Shown: one piece after another, positions 48,265 to 56,570 of the stretch | Layout: each line of letters opens with the position of its first letter | Position numbering within the stretch: position 1 is the first letter of the stretch | Origin: Proteobacteria bacterium UBA6921 | GTDB taxonomy: Bacteria; Pseudomonadota; Gammaproteobacteria; SG8-11 | Length of the DNA stretch: 63,634 nucleotides | Reading direction: 5' to 3' | Assembly (NCBI GenBank): GCA_002450895.1 | Contig: DKAR01000036.1 | Location: 236 to 63,869, forward strand | Notes under the pieces: generated by a model | Seen by the model: the letters and a program-made list of their open reading frames with translations, nothing else | Databases searched by the model: none | What the model was told of the DNA's origin: nothing | Position numbers and translations under genes: made by a program

Positions 48265-50151
48265 GTGTTCCAGACGACCCGGGACAAAGGGAGAGTGTTT
48301 TGTTTCGCGGTCTTCGGCTGGATGCTTGTCATCGCATTGGGCGCCGCAGAAGCAGCTTCTGCAGTTCCAGCCCCCGTATTCGAGTTCGGCAAACGGAGTC
48401 TGGGTGCGTCGACCGTCCCGCAGCTGATTGATGGGGCCCGTGTCGTGTCGGATGAACGTGTTGGGACGCACTGGCGATTGGCGGACCGAAGTCATGTCGA
48501 GATCTCCGGAATTCAACTTTCAACAGACGAGGGCTCGATCGATTTTTGGCTGAAACCGCAGTGGGGCGATCGTGACCCGCAATCGCATGTCTTACTGACA
48601 GCACGATGGAATGATGGTCGACAAGGTTATCTCGCCGCAAGTTACGGTTGGTGGGAACCGCAGGGTTCGCGGCGGCTTTACTTCGTGGTCAACAACCAAC
48701 AAGAAGCGCATTGCGGCGCACCGTTCCTGCCGACACCGGATGAGTGGGTTCACGTGTCGCTGGTGTGGAGAAGTGGCGCGTCTGGCTACTGTGCAATCTA
48801 TCTTGGAACGGAGCGGATCGCGGAAAGCCGGCCGGCACTCGCAGGTCACCAACGTTCAACGGGGCCGCTCTTTGTCGGGAGTGATCTCGGATCTACCGAT
48901 CCACGCAAACGCCCGGCGGAATTTTCGCTTGCGGACTTTCGGGTCTTCGACCGCGCGCTCGGTGAATCTGAAATCCGCGTGTTATCGCATTCGGCCGGCA
49001 CACTCCGGTTCTCAAGCGAATTCGGTGATCCGGCCTGGATGAAATCAACATTGGCCAGACCGGCGGCGGAGGTGCGTGCGCCTGACGGACAATTGCGCGA
49101 AATACGCGCGCTGTTTGATGAAGATATCCATTGGGCATATTCGAGGGAAAGCACCGATCAAATACTGAAGAAGATTCAGTCCGCAGGATTCAATGTCTAC
49201 GTTCCATGCGTTTGGCATGGTCGTGGCGCGTACTTCCCCACAACAATCGCCGCAATCGATTCTCGTTTGCCGAATATCGTCAGGAATGGAGACGATCCGC
49301 TGCGCTACCTGATTCAGCGTGCGCACGAAATGGGAATAGAAATTCATCCGTGGTTTACCGTTGCGTTACGCGAAAATGAAGAGTATCCGGATTTCCATCC
49401 GGACGGCACGCCCGACGGGGCGTTCGACGTTCACAACCCGGACTTTCGCGATTTTATCGTTCGGCTGATGCTCGATGTCGTTTCCCGATACGACATCGAC
49501 GGTATCAATCTCGACTACATCCGGGCCATGGGAATTTGTACGTCCAGTCCATGCAAGGCGAGCTACGAAGCCCGTTACAAGACATCGCTCATCGCGGACA
49601 ACATTCAAAGGGTCTTCAGCGCCGATGCACGCCGGCGGGTCGAGGCCTGGCAGGATGATGCGGTTTCCGACATCGTGGAACGCCTTTCTGACGGAACTCG
49701 CAAGCTCAAACCGAACGCGATCATCAGCGTGGACAGCCATCCCGTTCCCCGAAGTGAAAAGCGCCCGCTGGAAGGTCGTAACGATATTGCCTGGGCCGAC
49801 CGCGACTGGATCGATGTCATCTTCGCGATGGATTACCGAAAGCGGATTGACGACGCACGTATTGATGCGGTCCGTGACAGCCTGAAGAATCCAAAGAAAC
49901 TGCTTCCCCTGTTCGGTAACTACGAACGCGTCGACGGACGAACGGTTCCGCGCTCCGCGGCGCTGGTCAGCCGCTACATCGATTTCGCACGGCGCAAATG
50001 GCCGGGAAACGGTTTTGGTTTTTACATTTACAGCATGCTGAGTGCGGAACAGATCCGCGCACTTCAAGCCGGGCCGTTTCGGGAAGCGGCAGCTCCGTTT
50101 TGGTCGCGAGCCGAACAAGTTGAAATACCCAACGCGGTGGCACAACCATGA
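48265..50151 (+). CDS. Secreted LamG + family-10-like glycoside hydrolase (GHL10) protein
   Basis: 628 residues from a GTG start. The signal peptide ends near AEAAS (residue 33). The LamG domain is about 55-240 (EGSIDFWLKPQWGDRD, EWVHVSLVWRSGASGYCAIYLG, FSLADFRVFDRALGESEIRVL). A GHL10/DUF187 TIM-barrel follows (about 270-560): QILKKIQSAGFNVYVPCVWHGRG, EIHPWFTVALRENEEYPDFHPDG, DGINLDYIRAMG and VIFAMDYRK. Glu and Asp residues in these segments are candidates for catalysis. It may trim or release the polymer. It sits between the kinase and the polymerase genes and overlaps the latter by ATGA. Confidence 0.82.
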   Translation: MFQTTRDKGRVFCFAVFGWMLVIALGAAEAASAVPAPVFEFGKRSLGASTVPQLIDGARVVSDERVGTHWRLADRSHVEISGIQLSTDEGSIDFWLKPQWGDRDPQSHVLLTARWNDGRQGYLAASYGWWEPQGSRRLYFVVNNQQEAHCGAPFLPTPDEWVHVSLVWRSGASGYCAIYLGTERIAESRPALAGHQRSTGPLFVGSDLGSTDPRKRPAEFSLADFRVFDRALGESEIRVLSHSAGTLRFSSEFGDPAWMKSTLARPAAEVRAPDGQLREIRALFDEDIHWAYSRESTDQILKKIQSAGFNVYVPCVWHGRGAYFPTTIAAIDSRLPNIVRNGDDPLRYLIQRAHEMGIEIHPWFTVALRENEEYPDFHPDGTPDGAFDVHNPDFRDFIVRLMLDVVSRYDIDGINLDYIRAMGICTSSPCKASYEARYKTSLIADNIQRVFSADARRRVEAWQDDAVSDIVERLSDGTRKLKPNAIISVDSHPVPRSEKRPLEGRNDIAWADRDWIDVIFAMDYRKRIDDARIDAVRDSLKNPKKLLPLFGNYERVDGRTVPRSAALVSRYIDFARRKWPGNGFGFYIYSMLSAEQIRALQAGPFREAAAPFWSRAEQVEIPNAVAQP

Positions 50152-51488
50152 GCCTACCGTTTCTGATCGAAATTGCCTTGTTGCTGTCTATCGCCATGGC
50201 GGCGTTGTTCGTGCAACGCGGGTTGATCGTTCTGCTGATGTTGTTGCCGGCGACGGAAGTGGGCGGGTGGGTGGATCCGATGACCATTGCGGTCAAAGGC
50301 GTGTTTGACACCCATGCCTTGCTCGGCCTGCTGATTCTTGGCGGCATCGTGGTGTCCATCACGCGATTGTCGGATCTGGGCGGCGCTCTGATGTTAAAAC
50401 CCATGTTGGTCTGGATCGGATTCTGGCTCTATGGCGTCACCTATCCGGTCTTCATGGACTATTCGTCTTTTTTCTACGCGCTGAAGGGTTCAAAAGAGTT
50501 TTTGACGGTCTTCGCGTATTTCGCAGTTTTTCTCTTTGTCCGCACAGAAACTGAAATCAAGTGGGGTTGGCGCATCGTCATGGGATTCGGCATCTATTTC
50601 TCTCTGCTCGAGCTGGCCGCGCAAGCATTTGGGACCACGTTGCTATCTCATCTCGGATATTCGTTTCGCAAAGAGATTTCTTTCATGTGGAAAGTGTATC
50701 CCCAGTTCTGGCCTGTGTTGTTGATCGCGCTTTTGCATTCGTATTTCGAATACGCGCTCAGCGTGGGGCGACCATTCGCCCGAATCTGGATCGGGAGCAT
50801 TGGACTGTTGCTAACATTCTATCGATCCTATCTGCTTGCGACCGTGACGACGGCGCCGCTGTTCTCGTTGTTTGGCCGACAGAAACTGTCGCGGGTCATG
50901 GTGCAGGGCATCGCCATGACGCTCGTGGTTGTGGTGGGAATCGCCGGTGTATGGGTGATCACGGTGAATCGCGGTGGCGACATGGCCACGTTGACCGACC
51001 ATTTCGTGTCATCCGGTATCACTGAATTCGACACACAAACTGGCGGCGCCATCGTCGGTCGCGAAGCGGTCTCCAAGGAGCGTCGTGCGATTGTTGAACG
51101 CAGTCCATGGTTCGGATATGGATTTATCGACAAGGATTCACAGTTTGGCCACCAGGTCCGCCATTACGTTCGCGGTGACACGCTCGGCTTTATCGACAAG
51201 GGCGACGTCGACGTTGCGCTGAAATTTGGATACGCAGGCCGTGCGTTACTGTATGCGACGACGCTTTGGATGGCCTGGTTGCTCGTGCGTCTGGCACGGG
51301 CGTCGAAATCAAACCTTTTGAACGTGCGTGCATTGTCTATAGCAACTTTGCTCGTGATCTTTCTGATTGTTCAGCCCGTACATGCCCCGTTGACCTACAG
51401 TTTTGCCTTGCTGCCACTGGGCATCGCGCTGGGGTTGCTTGAACGTGAACGCTATCTTGAAGCGCGGAAGCCGGTGCCAAGCCAATGA
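50148..51488 (+). CDS. O-antigen-ligase/Wzy-like polysaccharide polymerase
   Basis: 446 residues, with about ten membrane helices throughout (LLLSIAMAALFVQRGLIVLLMLL, ALLGLLILGGIVVSI and others) and one larger periplasmic loop near residues 275-350 containing ERSPWFGYGFIDKDS, the position of the WaaL/Wzy conserved loop. It is assigned as the Wzy polymerase of the cluster, which adds repeat units at the periplasmic face. Sequence conservation in this family is low and the call rests on topology and context. Its ATG overlaps the preceding stop. Confidence 0.75.
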   Translation: MSLPFLIEIALLLSIAMAALFVQRGLIVLLMLLPATEVGGWVDPMTIAVKGVFDTHALLGLLILGGIVVSITRLSDLGGALMLKPMLVWIGFWLYGVTYPVFMDYSSFFYALKGSKEFLTVFAYFAVFLFVRTETEIKWGWRIVMGFGIYFSLLELAAQAFGTTLLSHLGYSFRKEISFMWKVYPQFWPVLLIALLHSYFEYALSVGRPFARIWIGSIGLLLTFYRSYLLATVTTAPLFSLFGRQKLSRVMVQGIAMTLVVVVGIAGVWVITVNRGGDMATLTDHFVSSGITEFDTQTGGAIVGREAVSKERRAIVERSPWFGYGFIDKDSQFGHQVRHYVRGDTLGFIDKGDVDVALKFGYAGRALLYATTLWMAWLLVRLARASKSNLLNVRALSIATLLVIFLIVQPVHAPLTYSFALLPLGIALGLLERERYLEARKPVPSQ

Positions 51489-52624
51489 GAACAGTGCTCC
51501 ATATCATCGAGCGATTGGCGGATTTCGGCGGAACACCGCGCAAGATGCTCTATCTCGCCGCGCACAATAACTATCAAACAAGCCAGCTGGTTTTTGTACC
51601 TTATTTGCCTCCGCCGCGGGACGCAACGCTCGAGCCCCGGTTTCGCGACCATGGTGCGAAAGTGCGGAATCTGGATACGTTGTCATTGCCGCGCCTGGTG
51701 CGTGGCATCGCCGCAACGGCGCGCGCCGAGCGCGCGGACGTGATCTGCACGCACTTCACTCGGCCGCTGATTGTCGGATTCCTCGTATCGCGCTGGTTGA
51801 GACTTCCCCTGATCCATAACGAACACAGCAGCGCGTCGCACCGCAAAGGGGTGGGGCGTCGCCTGGCGCAACTCAGCCTCCCGTTTGCTGACGCCGTGGT
51901 TTGCAATTCTCAGGATACGGCGGAATCCATCGCACGTGACTATCGGGTGTCGCGTGACAAATTGCGCGTCCTCTACAACCCGGTGGTGCAACGCGCTACG
52001 GCAGGAACTCGCATGGAGTTCCGCGCGACACTGAACATTCGGCCCGATGAAGTTTTGATTGGTAACGTCGGTGGGCTGCTGGAATGGAGGGATCAGGCCA
52101 CATTATTACGTGCCTTCGCTGAACTGCGATCCCATTGCCGCGCTGTGCGATTGGTGATCATTGGCGACGGCCCGCTGCGACGGGAGCTGGCGAGATTGGC
52201 GGCGGAATTGAAAATTTCCGACGCCGTGGAATTTGTCGGGTACACCGATCGCATTGGAGATTATCTCTCTGCCATGGATATCTACGTGAATCCTGCGCTC
52301 GATGAAGGATTTGGCATCGCCGTTGTTGAGGCAATGCTCTCCGGGTTGCCGGTTCTGCTCGCAAATGCTGGTGCTCATCCCGAACTGATTGCAGACGACA
52401 CTCACGGTTTGTTGTTTCCGGGGCGCAACGATCAAACGCTCGCTCGGCAGTTGCGCGAGCTGGTCATGCATCCGGAGCGGCGTGAAAGACTGGGTCATGC
52501 GGCGCGCGATGCGGCGCGCACCCGGTTTGCTCCGGAACTCTATGCCTCGGGATATGACGCGATTGTCCGCGATGTATTGGGGCGAAAATTGTCGCCCAAG
52601 AATGCAGGGAGCGCGGTTCAATGA
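51485..52624 (+). CDS. GT4-family glycosyltransferase
   Basis: 379 residues, GT-B fold: N-terminal TVLHIIERLADFGGTPRKMLYLA with the glycine-rich acceptor loop, HNEHSSASHRKGVG in mid-domain, hinge segment IGNVGGLLEWRDQATLLRAFAEL, and the donor Ex7E motif DEGFGIAVVEAMLSGLPVLLAN. It adds one sugar to the lipid-linked repeat unit on the cytoplasmic face; the sugar is unknown. It overlaps the polymerase gene by ATGA and the flippase gene by ATGA. Confidence 0.9.
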   Translation: MRTVLHIIERLADFGGTPRKMLYLAAHNNYQTSQLVFVPYLPPPRDATLEPRFRDHGAKVRNLDTLSLPRLVRGIAATARAERADVICTHFTRPLIVGFLVSRWLRLPLIHNEHSSASHRKGVGRRLAQLSLPFADAVVCNSQDTAESIARDYRVSRDKLRVLYNPVVQRATAGTRMEFRATLNIRPDEVLIGNVGGLLEWRDQATLLRAFAELRSHCRAVRLVIIGDGPLRRELARLAAELKISDAVEFVGYTDRIGDYLSAMDIYVNPALDEGFGIAVVEAMLSGLPVLLANAGAHPELIADDTHGLLFPGRNDQTLARQLRELVMHPERRERLGHAARDAARTRFAPELYASGYDAIVRDVLGRKLSPKNAGSAVQ

Positions 52625-54108
52625 ACCTGCTTGACCTCAAGCGGCGGTTCGCGGCGGGGTCCCTGACGGGCCTTGCGCGCGTCGCGCTGGCAATTCCGCT
52701 TTACTTCATTCTCACGCCGTACGTACTTCATGCGCTCGGTACGGAGCGCTTCGGGCTTTGGGCGTTTGGAACGCTGGTCATCAGTGTCATGACGCTCACT
52801 GACTTCGGTTTCAAGAATGCGCTGGTCTACTACGTGGCGCGCAATCTCGAAGACACAGCGCGCATCAATCGATATTTTAATGTCGCATTCCTGCTGTTCG
52901 TTGCTATGACGATGTTGGTTTTTGCGATTGCGTACGCGGCAGGACCTCTGATCGTGCGCGAGTTGCTGAACGTCAAAATCGAATTGCGCGATGAAGCGGC
53001 GTTCGTGCTGTGGGTGACCGCGCTTGGTTTCGGACTGCGCTTCGTTGCGCTTCCTTTTCAAGCCGTCGTCGAGGCGCATCAGCGCCATGCTGTGTCGCAG
53101 GCAATCCTGTTGTTGTGGTTGGTCGTCAATTTTGTCGGAACGTTGATCGCACTGAACATACGTCCGGACATTTACGCACTGGGGGCGATTAGCATCTTGT
53201 CCAATCTTGTTGTACTGGCCGCCTTCATTACCTACACGAAGATTCAATTCAGGTTTCTGGGTGTCGATCCTCGCCGCGTCTCGGCGTCCGAAGCAAAGGA
53301 CATGGTTATCTATGGGGGCGGGATTCACGCGGCAACGCTGCTGATCGCTTCGCGCGAGCCGGTTCTCAAGGTCCTGATCGCCCGAACTCAGGATCTGGCC
53401 GGTGTAGCGACATTCGAGATTGTCTTTCGGTTGTGCACGCAGCTGGTGTCATTCGTTGCAACGCCGTTGCTAGGAACCTTTTCCGCCGCGGCGCTTCTGG
53501 CGCGCGATCGCACCGACGAATTGGGACACGTACTGCGACCCATGCTAGGTTTTTGTCTGGCGACGTTTGTCCCGGCGATTCTGTTCTTCGCCTCGTTCTC
53601 GGAGTCTCTGGTTTCATTGTGGTTGGGTCCGGACTTTCCGCAGGTGTCCGCGATGCTTCCCGGTGCGTTTACCGCGTTTTCGGTCTACTACACGACCGAA
53701 GTTCTGTACAAGTCAATTGAGGGTTCCGGGTGGTCCGTGTACAGCGCGCTCGTGCAGTCCATTGTGCTTTCTTTGATGGTTGGGACATTTCTGGCGTGGG
53801 ACGGCCCGGCGGGTGCGGCGGTGCCGGCGGCACTGCTGAGCGGATTCGTATTTTTCAGTCTCTCCAACGTGGCGGTATTTCGCGTGCGCTTCCCGACGCT
53901 CCGGCTTGTCACATCCGCCCAATTAGGTTGGCTTCTGGCCCCGGCGTGTGCCTATCTGCTGGTGCTGCGGTGGTTGCCGCCTGCAGTGCTTCCGGTCGCG
54001 TTTTTCGTTTATTCGATTCTCCATATCGTGTGTGTCAGGCGCGCAAACCTGTTTGACGTTTTCAATGTTGCCAGGCGTGTCGTGAAAATGGTCACGGTGA
54101 AGCAATGA
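52621..54108 (+). CDS. Wzx-type lipid-linked oligosaccharide flippase
   Basis: 495 residues with 12-14 predicted membrane helices of the MATE/MOP superfamily (ARVALAIPLYFILTPYVLHALGTERFGLWAF at the start, typical of Wzx/RfbX proteins). It moves the undecaprenyl-linked repeat unit to the periplasmic face for polymerisation. It is embedded in the glycosyltransferase run with start/stop overlaps on both sides. Confidence 0.9.
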   Translation: MNLLDLKRRFAAGSLTGLARVALAIPLYFILTPYVLHALGTERFGLWAFGTLVISVMTLTDFGFKNALVYYVARNLEDTARINRYFNVAFLLFVAMTMLVFAIAYAAGPLIVRELLNVKIELRDEAAFVLWVTALGFGLRFVALPFQAVVEAHQRHAVSQAILLLWLVVNFVGTLIALNIRPDIYALGAISILSNLVVLAAFITYTKIQFRFLGVDPRRVSASEAKDMVIYGGGIHAATLLIASREPVLKVLIARTQDLAGVATFEIVFRLCTQLVSFVATPLLGTFSAAALLARDRTDELGHVLRPMLGFCLATFVPAILFFASFSESLVSLWLGPDFPQVSAMLPGAFTAFSVYYTTEVLYKSIEGSGWSVYSALVQSIVLSLMVGTFLAWDGPAGAAVPAALLSGFVFFSLSNVAVFRVRFPTLRLVTSAQLGWLLAPACAYLLVLRWLPPAVLPVAFFVYSILHIVCVRRANLFDVFNVARRVVKMVTVKQ

Positions 54109-55271
54109 AACTTGTCGTGTTGACCAACATCCTGACGCCGTACCGGATCCCTTTGTTTGCAGAGATGCAGCGCCACGTCGATGACTTTACCGTGCTCCTG
54201 ATGAGCGAGCACGAGGAGAATCGGCAATGGCGACTTGAGCGTGCTCCATTCAAGGTCACCACACTTCCCGGAATTCATCTGCGGCCACCGGGGGCGGAAG
54301 TGTCGCTGCACGTAAATTACGGTGTGATCCGTGCCCTGCGCCGACTCAATCCCGATGTCGTTCTCAGCGGTGGTTTTACGCCCGCCAACATTGCTGCGGC
54401 CGTGTATTGTCGTGTGTTCAACAAGCGCTACATGGGTTGGGGAGAAGTCACGCGCCGCGATGCAACGGGACGTTCTGCGATACGAACCCTTTTGCGGCGA
54501 TTCATCGTGCGCCATGCGGCGGGTTGCGTTGCGTCGTCCAGCGAAGCGCGCGACGCATTCGTGTCGTACGGAATCGAAGCACAGAAAGTTTTGCTCGCGC
54601 CGATGCCGATCGACGTCGATTTTTTTCGCGATCGCACGCGTGAAGCGAAAAACTCTGCGGCCGTCGCAGCGATGCGATCGGGTTATTCGTCGCCGGTCCT
54701 TCTATCGGTCGGCCGTTTGACGGGTATAAAAGGTTACCCGGAGTTGTTTGCAATCTATCGCCGGATTCTCGAAGCCAAACCCGAAGCCACCTTGCTGATC
54801 GTCGGCGACGGCCCACAGCGAAAGGAATACGAACAACAAGTTGCGGAAGCAGGATGGAGCCGAGTGCATTTTGTTGGCTTCGTTCAGGCGGAAGACCTGC
54901 CGCGATATCTCGCATTGGCGGACGGTTTCATTTTCCACACGCTGTTTGACCCGTTTGGTGCGGTGTCGGTCGAAGCCATGGCTGCGGGTGTGCCCGTCGC
55001 AGCTTCTGTTTATGCCGCGTCGACCCACGATTTCGTCGAAGAATGCGTGACTGGCGTGCGGATCGATCCCAGAGATGCGCAGGGATCGGCGGCAGCGATC
55101 CTTCGTCTGCTGGATCTCGCCGAAAATCAGCGCGCCGCCATGCTCGCCGCCGCGTATCAGCGGGCGAAGCGCCACGACATTGCATCGACTGCCCTGGCGA
55201 TGCTTGAGTTCATGAGCGCGCCGAATTCCGCAAACGGGGTTGCTTCTGCGGAGACAGGCCATGGCCGCTAA
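54105..55271 (+). CDS. GT4-family glycosyltransferase
   Basis: 388 residues. N-terminal KLVVLTNILTPYRIPLFAEM, acceptor-domain VDDFTVLLMSEHEENRQW, hinge LLSVGRLTGIKGYPELFAIYRRILEAKPEATLLIVGDGP, and donor site FDPFGAVSVEAMAAGVPVAASVYA (Ex7E). It is the second cytoplasmic sugar transferase of the repeat-unit pathway. Its start overlaps the flippase stop, and its stop overlaps the start of the next transferase. Confidence 0.9.
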   Translation: MKLVVLTNILTPYRIPLFAEMQRHVDDFTVLLMSEHEENRQWRLERAPFKVTTLPGIHLRPPGAEVSLHVNYGVIRALRRLNPDVVLSGGFTPANIAAAVYCRVFNKRYMGWGEVTRRDATGRSAIRTLLRRFIVRHAAGCVASSSEARDAFVSYGIEAQKVLLAPMPIDVDFFRDRTREAKNSAAVAAMRSGYSSPVLLSVGRLTGIKGYPELFAIYRRILEAKPEATLLIVGDGPQRKEYEQQVAEAGWSRVHFVGFVQAEDLPRYLALADGFIFHTLFDPFGAVSVEAMAAGVPVAASVYAASTHDFVEECVTGVRIDPRDAQGSAAAILRLLDLAENQRAAMLAAAYQRAKRHDIASTALAMLEFMSAPNSANGVASAETGHGR

Positions 55272-56430
55272 ACCGAAACTCCTTGTCATCGGTCCGGTGC
55301 CGCCGCCGTTGTCCGGTCCGGAGATTGTCACTCGCAATCTGATTCAAGCGCCTGCATTGCGCGAGCGGTACGAAGTGATTCACCTCAACACCACCGTGCG
55401 AAAATCGAATCATGCGAAAGGAAAACTCGATTTCATGATGATCTGGGCGTTCGTCAGCTACCTGTATCGCTTTGTACGCTGTTTGATCACAGAGCGCCCG
55501 GACTTCGTGCTGTACCTGCCCACGTCGGCAACGCTGAAAGGATGGACACGTGATGGTATGACGATGCTTCTCAGTCGCCCGTTTGGCGCGAAACTGATCG
55601 TTCTGTTCCAGGGCGGGCATTTCCGATATTTCTATGACTCATTGCGCGGCTGGATCCGAAGTGTAGTCGGTTGGTTGATCCGCCGATCTCATCTCGTTCT
55701 TGCACAGGCCGACACGCTGCACCGCCAATTCAAGGGAATCGTTCCGGACGCACGTGTCGCCACACTATACAATTCCATCGACAAGCAATTCTTCGATCAA
55801 TTTGACGGTGTAAGTCCACGCAATGGCCAGCCGGTCAAAGTTCTATTTGTTGGTCACCTTTCACTCGCGAAGGGCTACTGCGATTTGATGAAAGTTGTTC
55901 CGGCACTCACTGCGGTTGGCGGCGTGCGCGTTCAGTGCATGGGCGTTCCAATGCCTGTCGAGCGCAACGTGTTTTTCAATCAGTTGACCGGTGAACGGCT
56001 GCGACACGAAGATCCGCAGGAATGTTACGAGCGGTACATCGAATACGCCGGACTGGATCCGCACGTCGAATTCCTGGGCGGCCAGGTTCACGGCGAAGAC
56101 AAGATCCGCGTATTTCGTGAAGCCGATATTTTTGTGCTGCCGAGTTATTCGGAAGGTTTCTCTACGGCGATTCTTGAAGCGATGGCGGCGGGTCTTCCGG
56201 TGGTCGTAACGCGCGTGGGCGCGGCACCCGACGTGATCGCGGAAGGCGTCAATGGATTTGTGATTAATCCCGGAGATACCGATGCGCTGCGTGATCGCCT
56301 GCAACGCCTGATCGGCGATCCCGAACTGCGGCAGCGGATTGGATCTGCCAACCGGGAGAAATGCCGGAACGAATTTCTTGTCGACGTCGGGGCGCGCCGC
56401 CTGTCGAAGTTGCTGGACTCTTTAACTTAG
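55261..56430 (+). CDS. GT4-family glycosyltransferase
   Basis: 389 residues from the ATG at 55261 (GGAG upstream, overlapping the preceding stop). N-terminus KLLVIGPVPPPLSGPEIVTRNL, hinge VKVLFVGHLSLAKGYCDLMK, and donor site PSYSEGFSTAILEAMAAGLPVVVT (Ex7E). It is the third GT4 in a row, implying a repeat unit of at least four sugars counting the priming sugar. It is the last gene before a 140-bp gap with a promoter candidate. Confidence 0.9.
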   Translation: MAAKPKLLVIGPVPPPLSGPEIVTRNLIQAPALRERYEVIHLNTTVRKSNHAKGKLDFMMIWAFVSYLYRFVRCLITERPDFVLYLPTSATLKGWTRDGMTMLLSRPFGAKLIVLFQGGHFRYFYDSLRGWIRSVVGWLIRRSHLVLAQADTLHRQFKGIVPDARVATLYNSIDKQFFDQFDGVSPRNGQPVKVLFVGHLSLAKGYCDLMKVVPALTAVGGVRVQCMGVPMPVERNVFFNQLTGERLRHEDPQECYERYIEYAGLDPHVEFLGGQVHGEDKIRVFREADIFVLPSYSEGFSTAILEAMAAGLPVVVTRVGAAPDVIAEGVNGFVINPGDTDALRDRLQRLIGDPELRQRIGSANREKCRNEFLVDVGARRLSKLLDSLT

Positions 56431-56461
56431 TTTTCTTCGATCGTTCAGCGAGTTCCGGGTT

Positions 56462-56495
56462 TGTACATCGCGCTGTCACAAAAAATACTTACGAT
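56462..56495 (+). promoter_or_regulatory. Candidate PhoB-type promoter inside the exopolysaccharide cluster
   Basis: A perfect unit CTGTCAC (56473-56479) is followed exactly 10 bp later by TACGAT (56490-56495), the same hexamer and spacing as at phoB and pstC. The unit 11 bp upstream, TGTACAT (56462-56468), is poor. No -35 hexamer is visible. The predicted leader to 56571 is about 69 nt. Confidence 0.42.
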
Positions 56496-56570
56496 CCGCC
56501 CGGAAGACTGGATCCGATCCCGTTCATGGTGCGCTCAGCGCTCGCAAAGACTTCTTTGCTTTGGTGATTA

